Shown in pieces: positions 16,720 to 26,182 of a DNA stretch of 64,000 nucleotides (position 1 is the first letter of the stretch; each line of letters begins with the position of its first letter). Under the pieces are notes generated by a model, which worked only from the letters and a program-made list of their open reading frames with translations, was not told the origin of the DNA and ran no database searches. Origin of the DNA: JANXVR01 sp034667405 (GTDB lineage Bacteria > Actinomycetota > UBA4738 > HRBIN12). The stretch is taken from contig JAXDJX010000019.1 of assembly GCA_034667405.1 (NCBI GenBank), positions 1 through 64,000 of the forward strand. Reading direction: 5' to 3'. The position numbers and the translations under genes are program-made.

Positions 16720-17169
16720 TCAGGGAAGTTCGGCCGCGTCGATGACGAGCGTCACCGGGCCGTCGTTCAGCAGTTCGACCTGCATGTCGGCGCCGAAGAC
16801 GCCTTGCCGGACCGGCACGCCCACGGCCTCCAGCGCGTTGGCGAACGCCTCCACCCGCGCAGCGGCGATCGCCGGATCCTCCGCCCCCGTCCAGGACGGA
16901 CGCCGGCCCTTCCGGATGTCGCCGTAGAGCGTGAACTGACTCACGACCAGTACCTGGCCGTCCACATCGGGGAGCGCCAGATTCATCTTGCCCTCCGCGT
17001 CCGGGAAGACCCGGAGCGTCGAGATCTTCGTCGCGAGCTTCACCTCTTCACCCGGTGGATCACCCGTGCCGACGCCGACCAGGAGCAGGAACCCGCGGCC
17101 GATCTCTGCGACCACCGATCCGGAAACGCTGACGGAGGCACGCGAGACGCGTTGGAGGACCACCCGCAT
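16720..17169 (-). CDS. dtd: D-aminoacyl-tRNA deacylase Dtd
   Basis: 149 residues, full length. Removes D-amino acids from tRNA, and Gly from mischarged tRNA-Ala. Both active-site motifs are intact: SQFTLYGD and NDGPVT, where the Gly-Pro contributes the cross-subunit chirality check. The start MRVVLQRVSRASV is typical. It lies 12 nt downstream of rel on the same strand. Confidence 0.96.
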   Translation of the reverse strand: MRVVLQRVSRASVSVSGSVVAEIGRGFLLLVGVGTGDPPGEEVKLATKISTLRVFPDAEGKMNLALPDVDGQVLVVSQFTLYGDIRKGRRPSWTGAEDPAIAAARVEAFANALEAVGVPVRQGVFGADMQVELLNDGPVTLVIDAAELP

Positions 17170-17181
17170 CCGTGCGACGCC

Positions 17182-19491
17182 CTAGCTCGGGACGACCCGG
17201 TAGGTGTCGTAGACCCCTTCCACCCGCTTCACCGCGGCGAGCACGCTCGACAGATGTGCGATGTCGGCCATCTCGAAGGTGAACCGCAGTCGCGTGATCC
17301 GGTCGCGGCCCGTGGATGAGTTCGCGCTGAGGATATTGACGTGGCTGTCCGAGAGCACCGTCGCCACGTCGGAGAGCAACCTGGTTCGATCCAGTGCTTC
17401 CACCTGGATGGCCACGGTGAACGAGGTCGGTTTCCCCTCGGACCACGTGACCTCGATGATCCGTTCGGGTGCCTGCCGCAGCGAGCCCACGTTCGGACAG
17501 TCCGTTCGATGGACGCTCACCCCCTGGCCCTTGGTGACGAACCCCAGGATGTCGTCGCCCGGAACCGGCGTGCAACACCGCGACAGCCGGACCCAGACGT
17601 CGGGCAGTCCCTTCACCACGACGCCTTGACCGATCTCCTGCTTCCCGATCTTCACCGGGCGAGCGAGCGGCACTTCGGTCACGTCTTCGTCTGAATGGCC
17701 GGTGAGGAGGCGGGCGATCCGAGCCACGACCGACTGCGGGGACACATGTCCTTCCCCGAGCGCGACGTAAAGGTCTTCGAGCTTCGTGTACTTCAGTTCG
17801 TCGGCGACCTGGCTGAGCGTGTCTTCGGTCGCGAGCCGCTTGAACGGCAGGTTCTGCTTCCGCATGAGCCGCTGAAGCGCGTCCTTGCCCTGATCCAGGG
17901 CATCTTCGCGGCGCCCGCGGGTGAACCATTGCCGGATCTTCGAACGAGCCCGCGGCGTCTGCACGAACTGGAGCCAGTCCTGGCTGGGGCCTTCGCCCTG
18001 GGCTTTGGACGTGAGGATGTCGACGGTGTCACCGGTCCGAAGCTCGTAGTCGAGCGGCACCAACTTCCCACCGACCTTCGCACCGACGGTTCGGTGGCCG
18101 ACCTCGGTGTGGATGGCGTAGGAGAAGTCCACCGGCGTGGCGCCGAGCGGCAGATTCACCACGTCACCCTTCGGCGTGAACACGAACACACGGCCACCGG
18201 ACAGGTCGATCTTCAACGAATCCATGAACTCGCGCGGATCGGCCATGTCCTTCAGCCAATCCATCATCTGGCTCAGCCAGGCGAGGTCGGCGGCGTCGCG
18301 GCGCTCTTTGACCCCTTCCTTGTAGCGCCAGTGCGCGGCGATGCCGTACTGGGCGGTTCGGTGCATGTCCCGGGTGCGGATCTGGATCTCGAGCGGTCGA
18401 CCGGCCGGGCCTACCACCGTGGTGTGCAGGGACTGGTACATGTTCGACTTGGGCATGGCGACGTAATCCTTGAAGCGTCCGGGGACGGGCTTCCATAACG
18501 CGTGAACGGCACCGAGCGCTCCGTAACAGTCCTTGAGTGACTCAACCTGGATCCGCACTCCCACCAGGTCGAAGATCTCGTTGAACTCCTTGCCGCGGAT
18601 GACCATCTTCTCGTAGATGGAATACAGGTGCTTCGGACGGCCGTCCACGTCTGCCTTGATGCCGAGTTCCTTCAGCTTCGTTCGGAGTGACTCGGTCACC
18701 TCGTTGATGAGAGCCTGTCGTTCGCCGCGGCGGTTCTCGACGAGGTTGGCGATCTCCCGGTACGGACCCGGATGCAGCGCCTTGAACGAGAGGTCTTCGA
18801 GTTCCCATTTGATCTCCTGCACGCCGAGCCGGTTCGCGAGCGGTGCGTAGATCTCGAGTGTCTCCGTCGCGATCCTCCGTTGCTTCTCCCGCGTGAGAGG
18901 AGCCAGGGTTCGCATGTTGTGCAGGCGGTCGGACAGCTTGATCAGCAGGACGCGGATGTCGCCCGCCATCGCCACGATCATCTTGCGAACGTTCTCGGCC
19001 TGCTCTTGTTCGCGGCTCCTGAACTCCAGTTTGTCCAGCTTCGTCAGTCCGTCCACGATCCCTGCGACCTCGGTGCCGAACTGCTCTTCCAGCTGGGCGA
19101 TGGTCACCGAGGTGTCCTCGACGGTGTCATGCAGAAGGGCCGCCTCGAGGCTCGTCGTGTCCAGGTGGAGTTGTGCTGCGATCCGCGCGACGGCAAGCGG
19201 ATGCTCGATGAACTCCTCGCCGGACTTCCGCCGCTGCCCCTCGTGGGCCACCTCGGCGAACCGAAAGGCGCGCTCGATCTCCTTCAGGTCGGCCTTCTGG
19301 TTGTAGGCGCGCACGTCCCGCAGCAGTGGGTCTACGCGGGTGGGCCTCTCCGCGCGACGGCGGCGAGGCCGAGGGATCCGCCCACCCCGCCGTTGTGCCG
19401 GCGGTTCCGGGCCGATGGACTCGCCTGCGGGCGACGGCTGGTCAGCGGCTTCCGGTGAGGGTTCGACCTTCACCCGTTCCTGCTCGTCCAC
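17182..19491 (-). CDS. rel: Bifunctional (p)ppGpp synthetase/hydrolase Rel
   Basis: 769 residues from a GTG preceded by AGGAGG. After an N-terminal Arg/Pro-rich extension of about 55 residues come an HD hydrolase domain with intact HDTVED (121-126), a synthetase domain (DGRPKHLYSIYEKM), a TGS domain, a zinc-finger/conserved Cys region (RCCTPVPGDDILGF) and a C-terminal ACT domain. Both enzyme halves look competent, so this is the single bifunctional Rel of actinobacterial type. It sets the stringent response. apt lies upstream, as in many Actinobacteria, linking purine salvage with ppGpp. Confidence 0.96.
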   Translation of the reverse strand: MDEQERVKVEPSPEAADQPSPAGESIGPEPPAQRRGGRIPRPRRRRAERPTRVDPLLRDVRAYNQKADLKEIERAFRFAEVAHEGQRRKSGEEFIEHPLAVARIAAQLHLDTTSLEAALLHDTVEDTSVTIAQLEEQFGTEVAGIVDGLTKLDKLEFRSREQEQAENVRKMIVAMAGDIRVLLIKLSDRLHNMRTLAPLTREKQRRIATETLEIYAPLANRLGVQEIKWELEDLSFKALHPGPYREIANLVENRRGERQALINEVTESLRTKLKELGIKADVDGRPKHLYSIYEKMVIRGKEFNEIFDLVGVRIQVESLKDCYGALGAVHALWKPVPGRFKDYVAMPKSNMYQSLHTTVVGPAGRPLEIQIRTRDMHRTAQYGIAAHWRYKEGVKERRDAADLAWLSQMMDWLKDMADPREFMDSLKIDLSGGRVFVFTPKGDVVNLPLGATPVDFSYAIHTEVGHRTVGAKVGGKLVPLDYELRTGDTVDILTSKAQGEGPSQDWLQFVQTPRARSKIRQWFTRGRREDALDQGKDALQRLMRKQNLPFKRLATEDTLSQVADELKYTKLEDLYVALGEGHVSPQSVVARIARLLTGHSDEDVTEVPLARPVKIGKQEIGQGVVVKGLPDVWVRLSRCCTPVPGDDILGFVTKGQGVSVHRTDCPNVGSLRQAPERIIEVTWSEGKPTSFTVAIQVEALDRTRLLSDVATVLSDSHVNILSANSSTGRDRITRLRFTFEMADIAHLSSVLAAVKRVEGVYDTYRVVPS

Positions 19492-19550
19492 GCGTGCCTC
19501 CTCCCATCAAGTGTACGGAAGGGACGGCGTAGGACAGGGACGGGACCCGG

Positions 19551-19568
19551 CCGGCAGGGATCTGCCGG
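19551..19568 (-). terminator. Hairpin between apt and rel
   Basis: Perfect 7-bp stem (ccggcag / ctgccgg) with a 4-nt loop, just after the apt stop and about 60 nt before the rel SD. There is no T-run, so it may act as a weak terminator or attenuator rather than a full stop. Confidence 0.4.
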
Positions 19569-19572
19569 GCGA

Positions 19573-20094
19573 CTAGTAGTGGAGCAGGCTGAAGACGTCG
19601 TGGCCGGGGAGCTTGTCCCGGCCGTGGAGGAAGTCGAGTTCGATCATGCAACTGATGCCGGCCACCCTGCCGCCGATCTGCTCGATCAGCGAGGCCGCAG
19701 CCGCGGCCGTTCCACCCGTGGCCAGAACGTCGTCAACGATGAGCACCCTTTCGCCGGGGGCTACCCCATCACGGTGGAGTTCGAGCGTCGCGGTTCCGTA
19801 TTCGAGTTCGTACGCCTCCTCCACGGTGTCCCACGGGAGTTTGCCCTGCTTGCGGATCGGCACGAAGCCGGCGCCGAAGTGATACGCCACCGGCGACGCC
19901 AGGATGAACCCACGGGCTTCGATCCCGACCACCTTGTCGATGTTCCCGCGACCGAAGTGCACCACGATGAGGTCGGTGATGGTCGAGAATGCGATCGGGT
20001 CCGCCAACACGGGCGTGATGTCTTTGAAGACGATGCCGGGCTCCGGGAAGTCGGGGACATCGCGGATCAACGCCTTGATCGCCTCGAGATCCAC
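19573..20094 (-). CDS. apt: Adenine phosphoribosyltransferase Apt
   Basis: 173 residues. Converts adenine and PRPP to AMP. The PRPP-binding loop VLIVDDVLATGGTA is intact and the start region (IRDVPDFPEPGIVFKDITPVL) is typical. The GTG start is supported by GGAG 7 nt upstream and lies 3 nt after secF. The yajC-secD-secF-apt-rel order is conserved in Actinobacteria. Confidence 0.96.
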   Translation of the reverse strand: MDLEAIKALIRDVPDFPEPGIVFKDITPVLADPIAFSTITDLIVVHFGRGNIDKVVGIEARGFILASPVAYHFGAGFVPIRKQGKLPWDTVEEAYELEYGTATLELHRDGVAPGERVLIVDDVLATGGTAAAAASLIEQIGGRVAGISCMIELDFLHGRDKLPGHDVFSLLHY

Positions 20095-20097
20095 CTG

Positions 20098-21213
20098 CTA
20101 TCTCCGCTTCTTCTTCGCCGGCGGCTTCCGCTTGCTCTTCGGACGAGTGCCGGAGCCGGCGCCCGTTCGAGCGGTGACACGCTGAGCCGCCTGATCCGAC
20201 GTTCGCGCCGTGGCTGCGGTTGCCGAGACAGCGGCCGCTTCCTCGACGGCGGGCTCCCCCGCCGTCATCCGGCGGAGCCGGCGCTCCTCCATCTGGCGGA
20301 TCTTCGGGTCGCGTTCCTTCACCATGCTTAGTACCGGTGCCGCGATGAAGATCGATGAGTACGCGCCCGTCGTCACACCGACGAACATGGCGAACGCGAA
20401 GTCCTTGAGAGTGGCGCCGCCGAACAGGAGCAGCGACAGGATCGGCAGGAGCACCACGAGCGACGTGTTGACCGACCGCATGAGCACCTGGTTCAACGAA
20501 CGGTCGACGACTCCCATGTATCCCAGGCGGGTCAGTTGGGCGCTCGACTCGGTGTTCTCCTGGATCTTGTCGTAGATCACCACGGTGTCGTAGAGCGAGA
20601 ACCCGAGGATCGTGAGGACGGCGATCACGGTTGCGGGAGTGACCTCGCGTCCGACCAAGGCGTAGATACCGACGGTGATGATGATGTCGTGAAGCAGCGC
20701 GATCATGGCGCCGATGGCCATCTGCAATTCGAACCGCATGGCGATGTAGATGCCGATGGCGACCAACACCAAGATGAGGCCCTTCAACGCTTTCGAGGAG
20801 ATCTCGCTGCCCCACGTGGCGCTGAAACTGGTGGTGTTCACGTCGGCGGGGTCGATCCCGGCCTGCTTCGCAAGTGCCTGGGCAACCTTGTCCGTCTCGG
20901 CATTGTTCGCGAAGGCTCCGGTTCGGACCTGCACGTCGTTCCCGTTCACGATCTGCACCTGGGAATCAGACCGGCCGAGGGCCGCCAGCTGTGCCGTGAT
21001 CTCCGGCACGGATAGGGGCTGCTGCAAGGTGTAAGTCACCTGAGAACCACCTTCGAAATCGATCGAGAAGTTCAGGTGCCGGATAGCGAGTCCGAGGAAC
21101 GAGAGCGCGATGATGACGCCGGACAAGGCGAACCAACGGTTCCGAAGCTCGATGATCCTGAAGTGCGGGATGGTGTGCCCGCGGTAGGTGTCGATCGCGT
21201 GCCGGTAGTTCAT
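20098..21213 (-). CDS. secF: Protein translocase subunit SecF
   Basis: 371 residues. Six predicted membrane helices with a periplasmic loop after the first. The start IDFEGGSQVTY and the conserved DTVVIYDKIQEN / RSVNTSLVVLLPI segments of the RND-type SecDF core are visible. It uses the proton-motive force with SecD to assist late steps of Sec export. The C-terminus is long, first Ala/Thr-rich then very basic (RPKSKRKPPAKKKRR), and cytoplasmic. It overlaps the secD stop by ATGA. Confidence 0.96.
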   Translation of the reverse strand: MNYRHAIDTYRGHTIPHFRIIELRNRWFALSGVIIALSFLGLAIRHLNFSIDFEGGSQVTYTLQQPLSVPEITAQLAALGRSDSQVQIVNGNDVQVRTGAFANNAETDKVAQALAKQAGIDPADVNTTSFSATWGSEISSKALKGLILVLVAIGIYIAMRFELQMAIGAMIALLHDIIITVGIYALVGREVTPATVIAVLTILGFSLYDTVVIYDKIQENTESSAQLTRLGYMGVVDRSLNQVLMRSVNTSLVVLLPILSLLLFGGATLKDFAFAMFVGVTTGAYSSIFIAAPVLSMVKERDPKIRQMEERRLRRMTAGEPAVEEAAAVSATAATARTSDQAAQRVTARTGAGSGTRPKSKRKPPAKKKRR

Positions 21214-23480
21214 CCCTGGCTCCCATCGGTGACCTGGGCGGCGACGCCGCTCTCAAGCCCGAACCCCCGAAGGCTCACCAGCTTCTGATTCCGAGCGATG
21301 AGGAAGACGATGGGACGCTTGAAGAAGTACACGACGAACAGGTCGAGCAGCGTCGACACCAACAACGTGAGGGCGAACCCGCGCACGGAGCTGATCGCCG
21401 TCAGGTACAGGACCACGGCCGCGATCCCCGTCACCAGGTCTGCGGCAAGGATGGTCTTGAACGCGCGCTTGAACGCCGGCTGCACGGCCGAGCGCGGCGA
21501 CTTCCCATTCCGCACTTCGTCTTTCAGCCGTTCGAAGAAGACGATGTAGGAGTCGGCCGTGACACCCAGAGAGATCACCAGTCCGGCGACCCCGGCAAGG
21601 GTCAGGGCGTAACTCAGGCTGCTCCCCGCCACGGAGATGAGCGCCAGCGCCAGCGTGGCCCAGATGGCCATCCCCGCCCAGGCGACGATGCCCAGCAACC
21701 GGTAGTAGAAGAGGAGGTAGAGGAAGAGGAGACCCAGTCCGATCAGGCCGGCAACGATGCCCTGATGTAGCGACGCCTTCCCGAGCGTGGGGCTGACGGT
21801 CTGCGTGGCCTTCCTGGTCAGCTCCACTGGGAGCGCTCCGGCATTGAGGATCGTCGCGAGGTCACTCGCGGTCTGTTGCGTGAAGTTCCCGGTGATCTGA
21901 CCCTTGCCGTTGGTGATGGGGTTGATGACTTGCGGACTCGAGATAATGGAGCGGTCGACGGCGATCGCGATCTGGTCCTGCGGCGACTGACCCGCGGAGT
22001 GGTACTGGTACGCGAGGGTGCTGGCCTTGGCGAACGCGGTGGTGCCCGCTGCGTTCATCTGGAAGTCCACAGCCCATTGCGGCGTGGTGTTGGATTGTGA
22101 GGCGCCGTTGAAGGTGGCGTCGGCCCGCTTGATGTTGCTGCCGTCGACCACGACCGGACCGAGGCGAACCTTCGCCCCGAGACGCGGATCCGGGTACACC
22201 ACCTCGGTCTTGTCCAGGGCCCCGACCGTGTTGCACAGTTCCGGCGTGTGATCCGGGTCGTTCTTGCTACAGGTGATCGGCGTCGGATCGGTCGCCGGAA
22301 GCAGAGCGAGCACCGGACGTTCTTCCAGCCGGGATGTCTTGCCGATGATGTCCAAGAGGTGTCCCTGGCTGGTCAGCCGCTGCTTGTTCTGGGCGGCCAC
22401 CAGACTCACGTAGCAACCCAGCACCTCTTTCGTTGAGCTGACCACGCAGTACGTTTTCGTCTCCTTGGTGACCTGGATCTCGTCCACCGCGGCCTTCGCC
22501 TTGCTCTTGGAGGTGAAGCCGCAGGGAAGCGGATCGGCGTGCGTCCGGTCGAGCGTCGCGAACGGGCTCGGCTTGGGAGCGCTCGGCGAGGCACTTGCGC
22601 TCGCCGAGGCCGACGCAGAGGCCGATGCAGAAGGGCTGGCGTGCTTCGCCTTGCCGGCCTTCGATGGGCTCGGCTCGGGGTTCGGCGAAGGGCTCGGCGT
22701 CGGATTCGCGATCGCGACGCCGTTGTCGACGATGCAGTAGTTGTACTCCTCGACGACCGTCTTCAGCGTCTTCTGAAAGGTCTGCGCCTTCTGCTGGGTC
22801 GGCTTGCATGCCAGCTCGGTAGCGGTGCTGTCCGTCACGCAGTACGCCGAGGGAGCGGTTCCCGGCCCGGTGGTGTCGCTCGGATTCGCTGTTGGGGTCG
22901 CCGACGGGCTCGTTGAACCGGAAGGGGTCCCCGAGGCGCTGGAGGTTGGGGTGGGTGTTGGCGTGGCCTGCGCTGCGACCGTGAGGCTCGAGAGCTCGGT
23001 GGTTGCTTCGGTCTTGCTCGGGTAGCACTTCAGCTGCTTGCCGTCCTTGTCCTCGATGCAGACGCTGCTGGGCGTTCCATGTACCTCGAGCACCTTGAGA
23101 CCGGCGGCCGCTGCCGCCTCCGTTGTCCCGCAGGCATAGACCTCGCCCGCGGTTCCGATCAGGCAGTACTGCGTCTTCGGGCGGGTTTCGATCACACTCT
23201 TGGTGAGTCCGGGCACCTCCACCTGGATGGTTGTCCCGGTCAGCGTGATATCGGGCTCACCGACCCCGAACGCGTCGACACGATTGCGGATGTTCGTGAG
23301 CGCCTGCTGCATGACGTTGCTGGGCGTGCCGGAGGGGGCGGCCAGGATCACCGATACCCCACCCTCCAGGTCCAATCCGAGCACGGGCTTCAGACTCTTC
23401 GTGGCGAAACCCACCACGGAGGAAATCACCAAGATGGCAACGAAGATGATGCTCGCCCACAGACCTCTGCTTCGTTTCAA
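21210..23480 (-). CDS. secD: Protein translocase subunit SecD with a large Cys-repeat and low-complexity insertion
   Basis: 756 residues, much longer than the roughly 450-600 usual for SecD. N-terminal helix (about 8-27), the LGLDLEGGVSVIL motif, and the C-terminal six-helix RND core (SLGVTADSYIVFFERLKDEV) are normal. Between residues about 95 (VEVPGLTKSVIET) and 374 (LLDIIGKTSRLEERPVL), which are adjacent in ordinary SecD, lies an insertion of about 275 residues. It holds five related units with Cys pairs at 106/117, 141/152, 214/225, 249/320 and 345/356, plus Pro/Thr/Ser and Ser-Ala runs. The insertion would be in the periplasmic P1 region. The TTG start has only a weak SD. Confidence 0.95.
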   Translation of the reverse strand: MKRSRGLWASIIFVAILVISSVVGFATKSLKPVLGLDLEGGVSVILAAPSGTPSNVMQQALTNIRNRVDAFGVGEPDITLTGTTIQVEVPGLTKSVIETRPKTQYCLIGTAGEVYACGTTEAAAAAGLKVLEVHGTPSSVCIEDKDGKQLKCYPSKTEATTELSSLTVAAQATPTPTPTSSASGTPSGSTSPSATPTANPSDTTGPGTAPSAYCVTDSTATELACKPTQQKAQTFQKTLKTVVEEYNYCIVDNGVAIANPTPSPSPNPEPSPSKAGKAKHASPSASASASASASASASPSAPKPSPFATLDRTHADPLPCGFTSKSKAKAAVDEIQVTKETKTYCVVSSTKEVLGCYVSLVAAQNKQRLTSQGHLLDIIGKTSRLEERPVLALLPATDPTPITCSKNDPDHTPELCNTVGALDKTEVVYPDPRLGAKVRLGPVVVDGSNIKRADATFNGASQSNTTPQWAVDFQMNAAGTTAFAKASTLAYQYHSAGQSPQDQIAIAVDRSIISSPQVINPITNGKGQITGNFTQQTASDLATILNAGALPVELTRKATQTVSPTLGKASLHQGIVAGLIGLGLLFLYLLFYYRLLGIVAWAGMAIWATLALALISVAGSSLSYALTLAGVAGLVISLGVTADSYIVFFERLKDEVRNGKSPRSAVQPAFKRAFKTILAADLVTGIAAVVLYLTAISSVRGFALTLLVSTLLDLFVVYFFKRPIVFLIARNQKLVSLRGFGLESGVAAQVTDGSQG

Positions 23481-23521
23481 GGGTTCTCAGTCCTCAGTCC
23501 TGTGTTGGCCGGGCCCAGGAG

Positions 23522-23932
23522 TCACGGCGTTGCGTCGTCCCCTGTCGCGTCGGACAAGAACCCGGAGCGGGTGCCGTCCTCCTCCTCATCCTGCGCATCG
23601 TCGTCATCGTCCTCGTCGTACTCGTCTTCGGTGATGCGCTGGGCGATGGCCCCTCGAACCGCCTTGATGTGCATACCGGGGGCGATCTCCAACACGACCG
23701 TTCCCTCGTCATCGTCGATCTCCAGCACGGTGGCGTAGATGCCCGAGGTCGTCAGGACCTCATCCCCTTCTTCGACGCTCCGCTGCAACGTCTGCTGGGC
23801 GCGGACCCGCCGCTGCTGGGGACGGATCAGTAGGAAATAGCCCACGACGCCCATCAGGAGGAGCGGCGCGAGCGTCACGAGGCCGCCCCCGCTCGAGGAG
23901 GTGGTGGTAGCTGCGAGGAACGAACCGAACAT
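23522..23932 (-). CDS. yajC: Sec translocon accessory subunit YajC
   Basis: 136 residues. One transmembrane helix (about 18-38, LLLMGVVGYFLLIRPQQRR), then the YajC domain with VLTTSGIYATVLEIDDDEGTVVLEIAPG, then a strongly acidic Asp/Glu tail of about 30 residues. It associates with SecDF. AAGG 8 nt upstream supports the ATG. It is the first gene of the yajC-secD-secF set. Confidence 0.94.
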   Translation of the reverse strand: MFGSFLAATTTSSSGGGLVTLAPLLLMGVVGYFLLIRPQQRRVRAQQTLQRSVEEGDEVLTTSGIYATVLEIDDDEGTVVLEIAPGMHIKAVRGAIAQRITEDEYDEDDDDDAQDEEEDGTRSGFLSDATGDDATP

Positions 23933-24003
23933 GGCGGTGCCCTTCGTCGTTGTACGGGAGGCCCGAGTCTACCCGTCCCGGCTCAGCTTCGGGGTTCTCC
24001 GGC

Positions 24004-25047
24004 CTACAGAGGCAGCGTCCCGGGCGCAGTGACCCCCAGATGGGCCGACGCTCGGGGTGTCGCGACCCGCCCCCGGGGCGTTCGTTGGAGGAAGCCCAGC
24101 TGGAGCAGGTATGGCTCCACGACGTCTTCGACCGTGTCCGTCTCCTCGCCCACCGACGCCGCAAGGGTGGAAAGTCCCACGGGTCCCCCACCGAACTTCT
24201 GGATCAGGGCGGCAAGCACGGCGTGGTCCAGTCGGTCAAGGCCGAGTTCGTCGACCTCGAAGAGTTGAAGCCCTGCGCGCGCGATGTCGCCCGAGATCGC
24301 ACCTTCGTGCCGCACCTCCGCGAAGTCCCGAACCCGGCGGAGGAGCCGGTTCGCGATCCGAGGGGTGCCACGGGAACGGCGGGCGATCTCATCGGCGCCG
24401 TCGGCATCGGTCCGGACCCCCAGGATCCCCGCCGATCGGAGGGCGATCGTCGCGAGCTCGTCGGGGGCGTAGTAGTCGAGTCGAGGGCTGAAACCGAACC
24501 GTTCTCGCAGAGGGAGGGTGATCCGGCCGGGACGGGTGGTCGCCGCGACCAGCGTGAACCGCGGCAGCTCGAGCCGGATCGATCTGGCCGTCGGACCTTT
24601 CCCGAGCATCACGTCCAGGTTGAAATCCTCCAGTGCCGGATAGAGGACCTCCTCGACTGGCCTCGGCATCCGGTGGATCTCATCCACGAACAGGACATCG
24701 CCCTCGCCGAGATTGGTCAGGATGGCTGCCAGGTCGCTCGGGCGATCGAGCGCAGGTCCCGACGTGGGCTGGAACCCCGCACCCATCTCATGCGCGACGA
24801 TCTGGGCCAGCGTGGTTTTGCCGAGTCCCGGCGGACCGCTGAACAAGAGATGGTCGATCGTCTCGCCCCGGGCCCGCGCACCCTCGATGAGGAGCGCCAA
24901 CTGCTCCTTCACCCGCTCCTGCCCGACGAATTCGTCGAGCGAGCGAGGGCGGAGCGCGACATCGAACTCGCGATCTTCCGAACTCACAACGGCACCCTCG
25001 ATGAGGCGTTCGTCGGCGGTGAGGTCGATATCGGGGTGCTCGTCCAT
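24004..25047 (-). CDS. ruvB: Holliday junction branch-migration ATPase RuvB
   Basis: 347 residues from an ATG directly after the ruvA stop. Walker A GPPGLGKTT, Walker B VLFVDEIHR, sensor ATTRPGRI, and the C-terminal winged-helix domain ending in TPRGRVATP are all present. With RuvA it drives Holliday junction branch migration. The longer open frame to 25119 would overlap ruvA and adds non-homologous sequence, so it is not used. Confidence 0.97.
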   Translation of the reverse strand: MDEHPDIDLTADERLIEGAVVSSEDREFDVALRPRSLDEFVGQERVKEQLALLIEGARARGETIDHLLFSGPPGLGKTTLAQIVAHEMGAGFQPTSGPALDRPSDLAAILTNLGEGDVLFVDEIHRMPRPVEEVLYPALEDFNLDVMLGKGPTARSIRLELPRFTLVAATTRPGRITLPLRERFGFSPRLDYYAPDELATIALRSAGILGVRTDADGADEIARRSRGTPRIANRLLRRVRDFAEVRHEGAISGDIARAGLQLFEVDELGLDRLDHAVLAALIQKFGGGPVGLSTLAASVGEETDTVEDVVEPYLLQLGFLQRTPRGRVATPRASAHLGVTAPGTLPL

Positions 25048-25051
25048 CGTC

Positions 25052-25618
25052 CTAGCGTCCCACGCGCTGGAGGGCTTCGCGCAGGAGATCCTCCACCTCG
25101 CGTCCGTCGGGTTCGACACCGGTGAGTGCGACAGCCGCCTCCTGCTGCGTGAGCCCCAACTGCATCAACGCCTCACGCACATCCGCTACAGGACCCTCGG
25201 CGGCCAGGTCGGTGGCCCCACCCAGCTTCTCGCGGAGATCGAGGATGACTCGCTGGGCGACCTTCTTACCGACTCCGGGCACAACCACCAACGCGGCCGC
25301 ATCGCCGTCGACGATGGCGCGTGTGAGTGTCGCGGTCGAGAGCGCAGACAACATGTTCAGCGCGACCTTCGGTCCGACCCCGCTCACCCCCGTGAGATGG
25401 TCGAACAGTGCCCGCTCGTCCGTAGTCGAGAACCCGTAGAGGAGCATGGCGTCATCGCGGACGATCATCCTCGTATGGACGCGCGCGGTACGGCCCACGG
25501 CCGGAAGCGCCGCGATGACCGAGGTCGGGGCCTGGATGTCGTAGCCCACGCCGGCGACGTTCAGGACGATCCCCGAAGCCGAACGCTCCGCGACCTCCCC
25601 CTCCAGGAACGAGATCAT
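25052..25618 (-). CDS. ruvA: Holliday junction DNA-binding protein RuvA
   Basis: 188 residues. OB-fold start MISFLEGEVAERSASGIVLNVAGVGYDI, two helix-hairpin-helix motifs (LTGVSGVGPKVALNML and LVVVPGVGKKVAQRVILDL) and the C-terminal RuvB-binding domain. The ATG overlaps the ruvC stop as ATGA. Confidence 0.97.
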   Translation of the reverse strand: MISFLEGEVAERSASGIVLNVAGVGYDIQAPTSVIAALPAVGRTARVHTRMIVRDDAMLLYGFSTTDERALFDHLTGVSGVGPKVALNMLSALSTATLTRAIVDGDAAALVVVPGVGKKVAQRVILDLREKLGGATDLAAEGPVADVREALMQLGLTQQEAAVALTGVEPDGREVEDLLREALQRVGR

Positions 25619-26124
25619 CGCGTGCCCAGCCGCGCGACGGACCGCATCCGGGCGGCGCTCAGGTGGGTGAGCGCGATGGCCACTGCGTCCGCCGCATCCG
25701 GTTGGTCCGGCACGGCCTTCAGTCCGTGGATCCGAACCAACGCATCTCGGACCTGGGCCTTGTCGGCATTCCCCATCCCGGTGATCGCGCTCTTCACTTC
25801 GGTGGGAGCGTATTCGTCCACCGTCAGACCGGCCTCCGCGGCAACCACCATGACGGCTCCGGTTGCACGCGCCACCTGGAGTGCGCTCACGGTGTTGCGA
25901 TTGAACGCGACTCGCTCCAGCGCCACGGTTCCGGGTGCATGGTCCTCGATGGCCCGACGCATCGCGGCCGCGAGGATCCGCAGACGCTCGGCTTCCTCCA
26001 TGCCCGAAGGGGTGCGGATGGTGTCGGCCCACAGGAGGACAGGTGTGCGCTGGGATCGAGCGACGCACGCGAGGCCCATCCGGGCCACGCCGGGGTCCAC
26101 ACCGAGTACGCACGCGTCGAACAT
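25615..26124 (-). CDS. ruvC: Holliday junction resolvase RuvC
   Basis: 169 residues from the ATG at 26124. Catalytic acidic residues are visible in GVDPGVARMG, ALERVAFNRN and the C-terminal DAADAVAIALTH motif. A TTG 13 codons further upstream would add non-conserved sequence. First gene of the ruvCAB set, 58 nt after yebC. Confidence 0.95.
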   Translation of the reverse strand: MFDACVLGVDPGVARMGLACVARSQRTPVLLWADTIRTPSGMEEAERLRILAAAMRRAIEDHAPGTVALERVAFNRNTVSALQVARATGAVMVVAAEAGLTVDEYAPTEVKSAITGMGNADKAQVRDALVRIHGLKAVPDQPDAADAVAIALTHLSAARMRSVARLGTR

Positions 26125-26182
26125 CTGTTCGTGCAGTCTAGGCGCGGGGCCGAGGCCGGGCAATCACCCCGACGGGGCTCGG

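Noticed and set aside
21210..23480. Frameshift or gene fusion as the cause of the long SecD
   Set aside because: The frame is continuous, flanking SecD motifs are intact on both sides, and the insertion has internal regularity.
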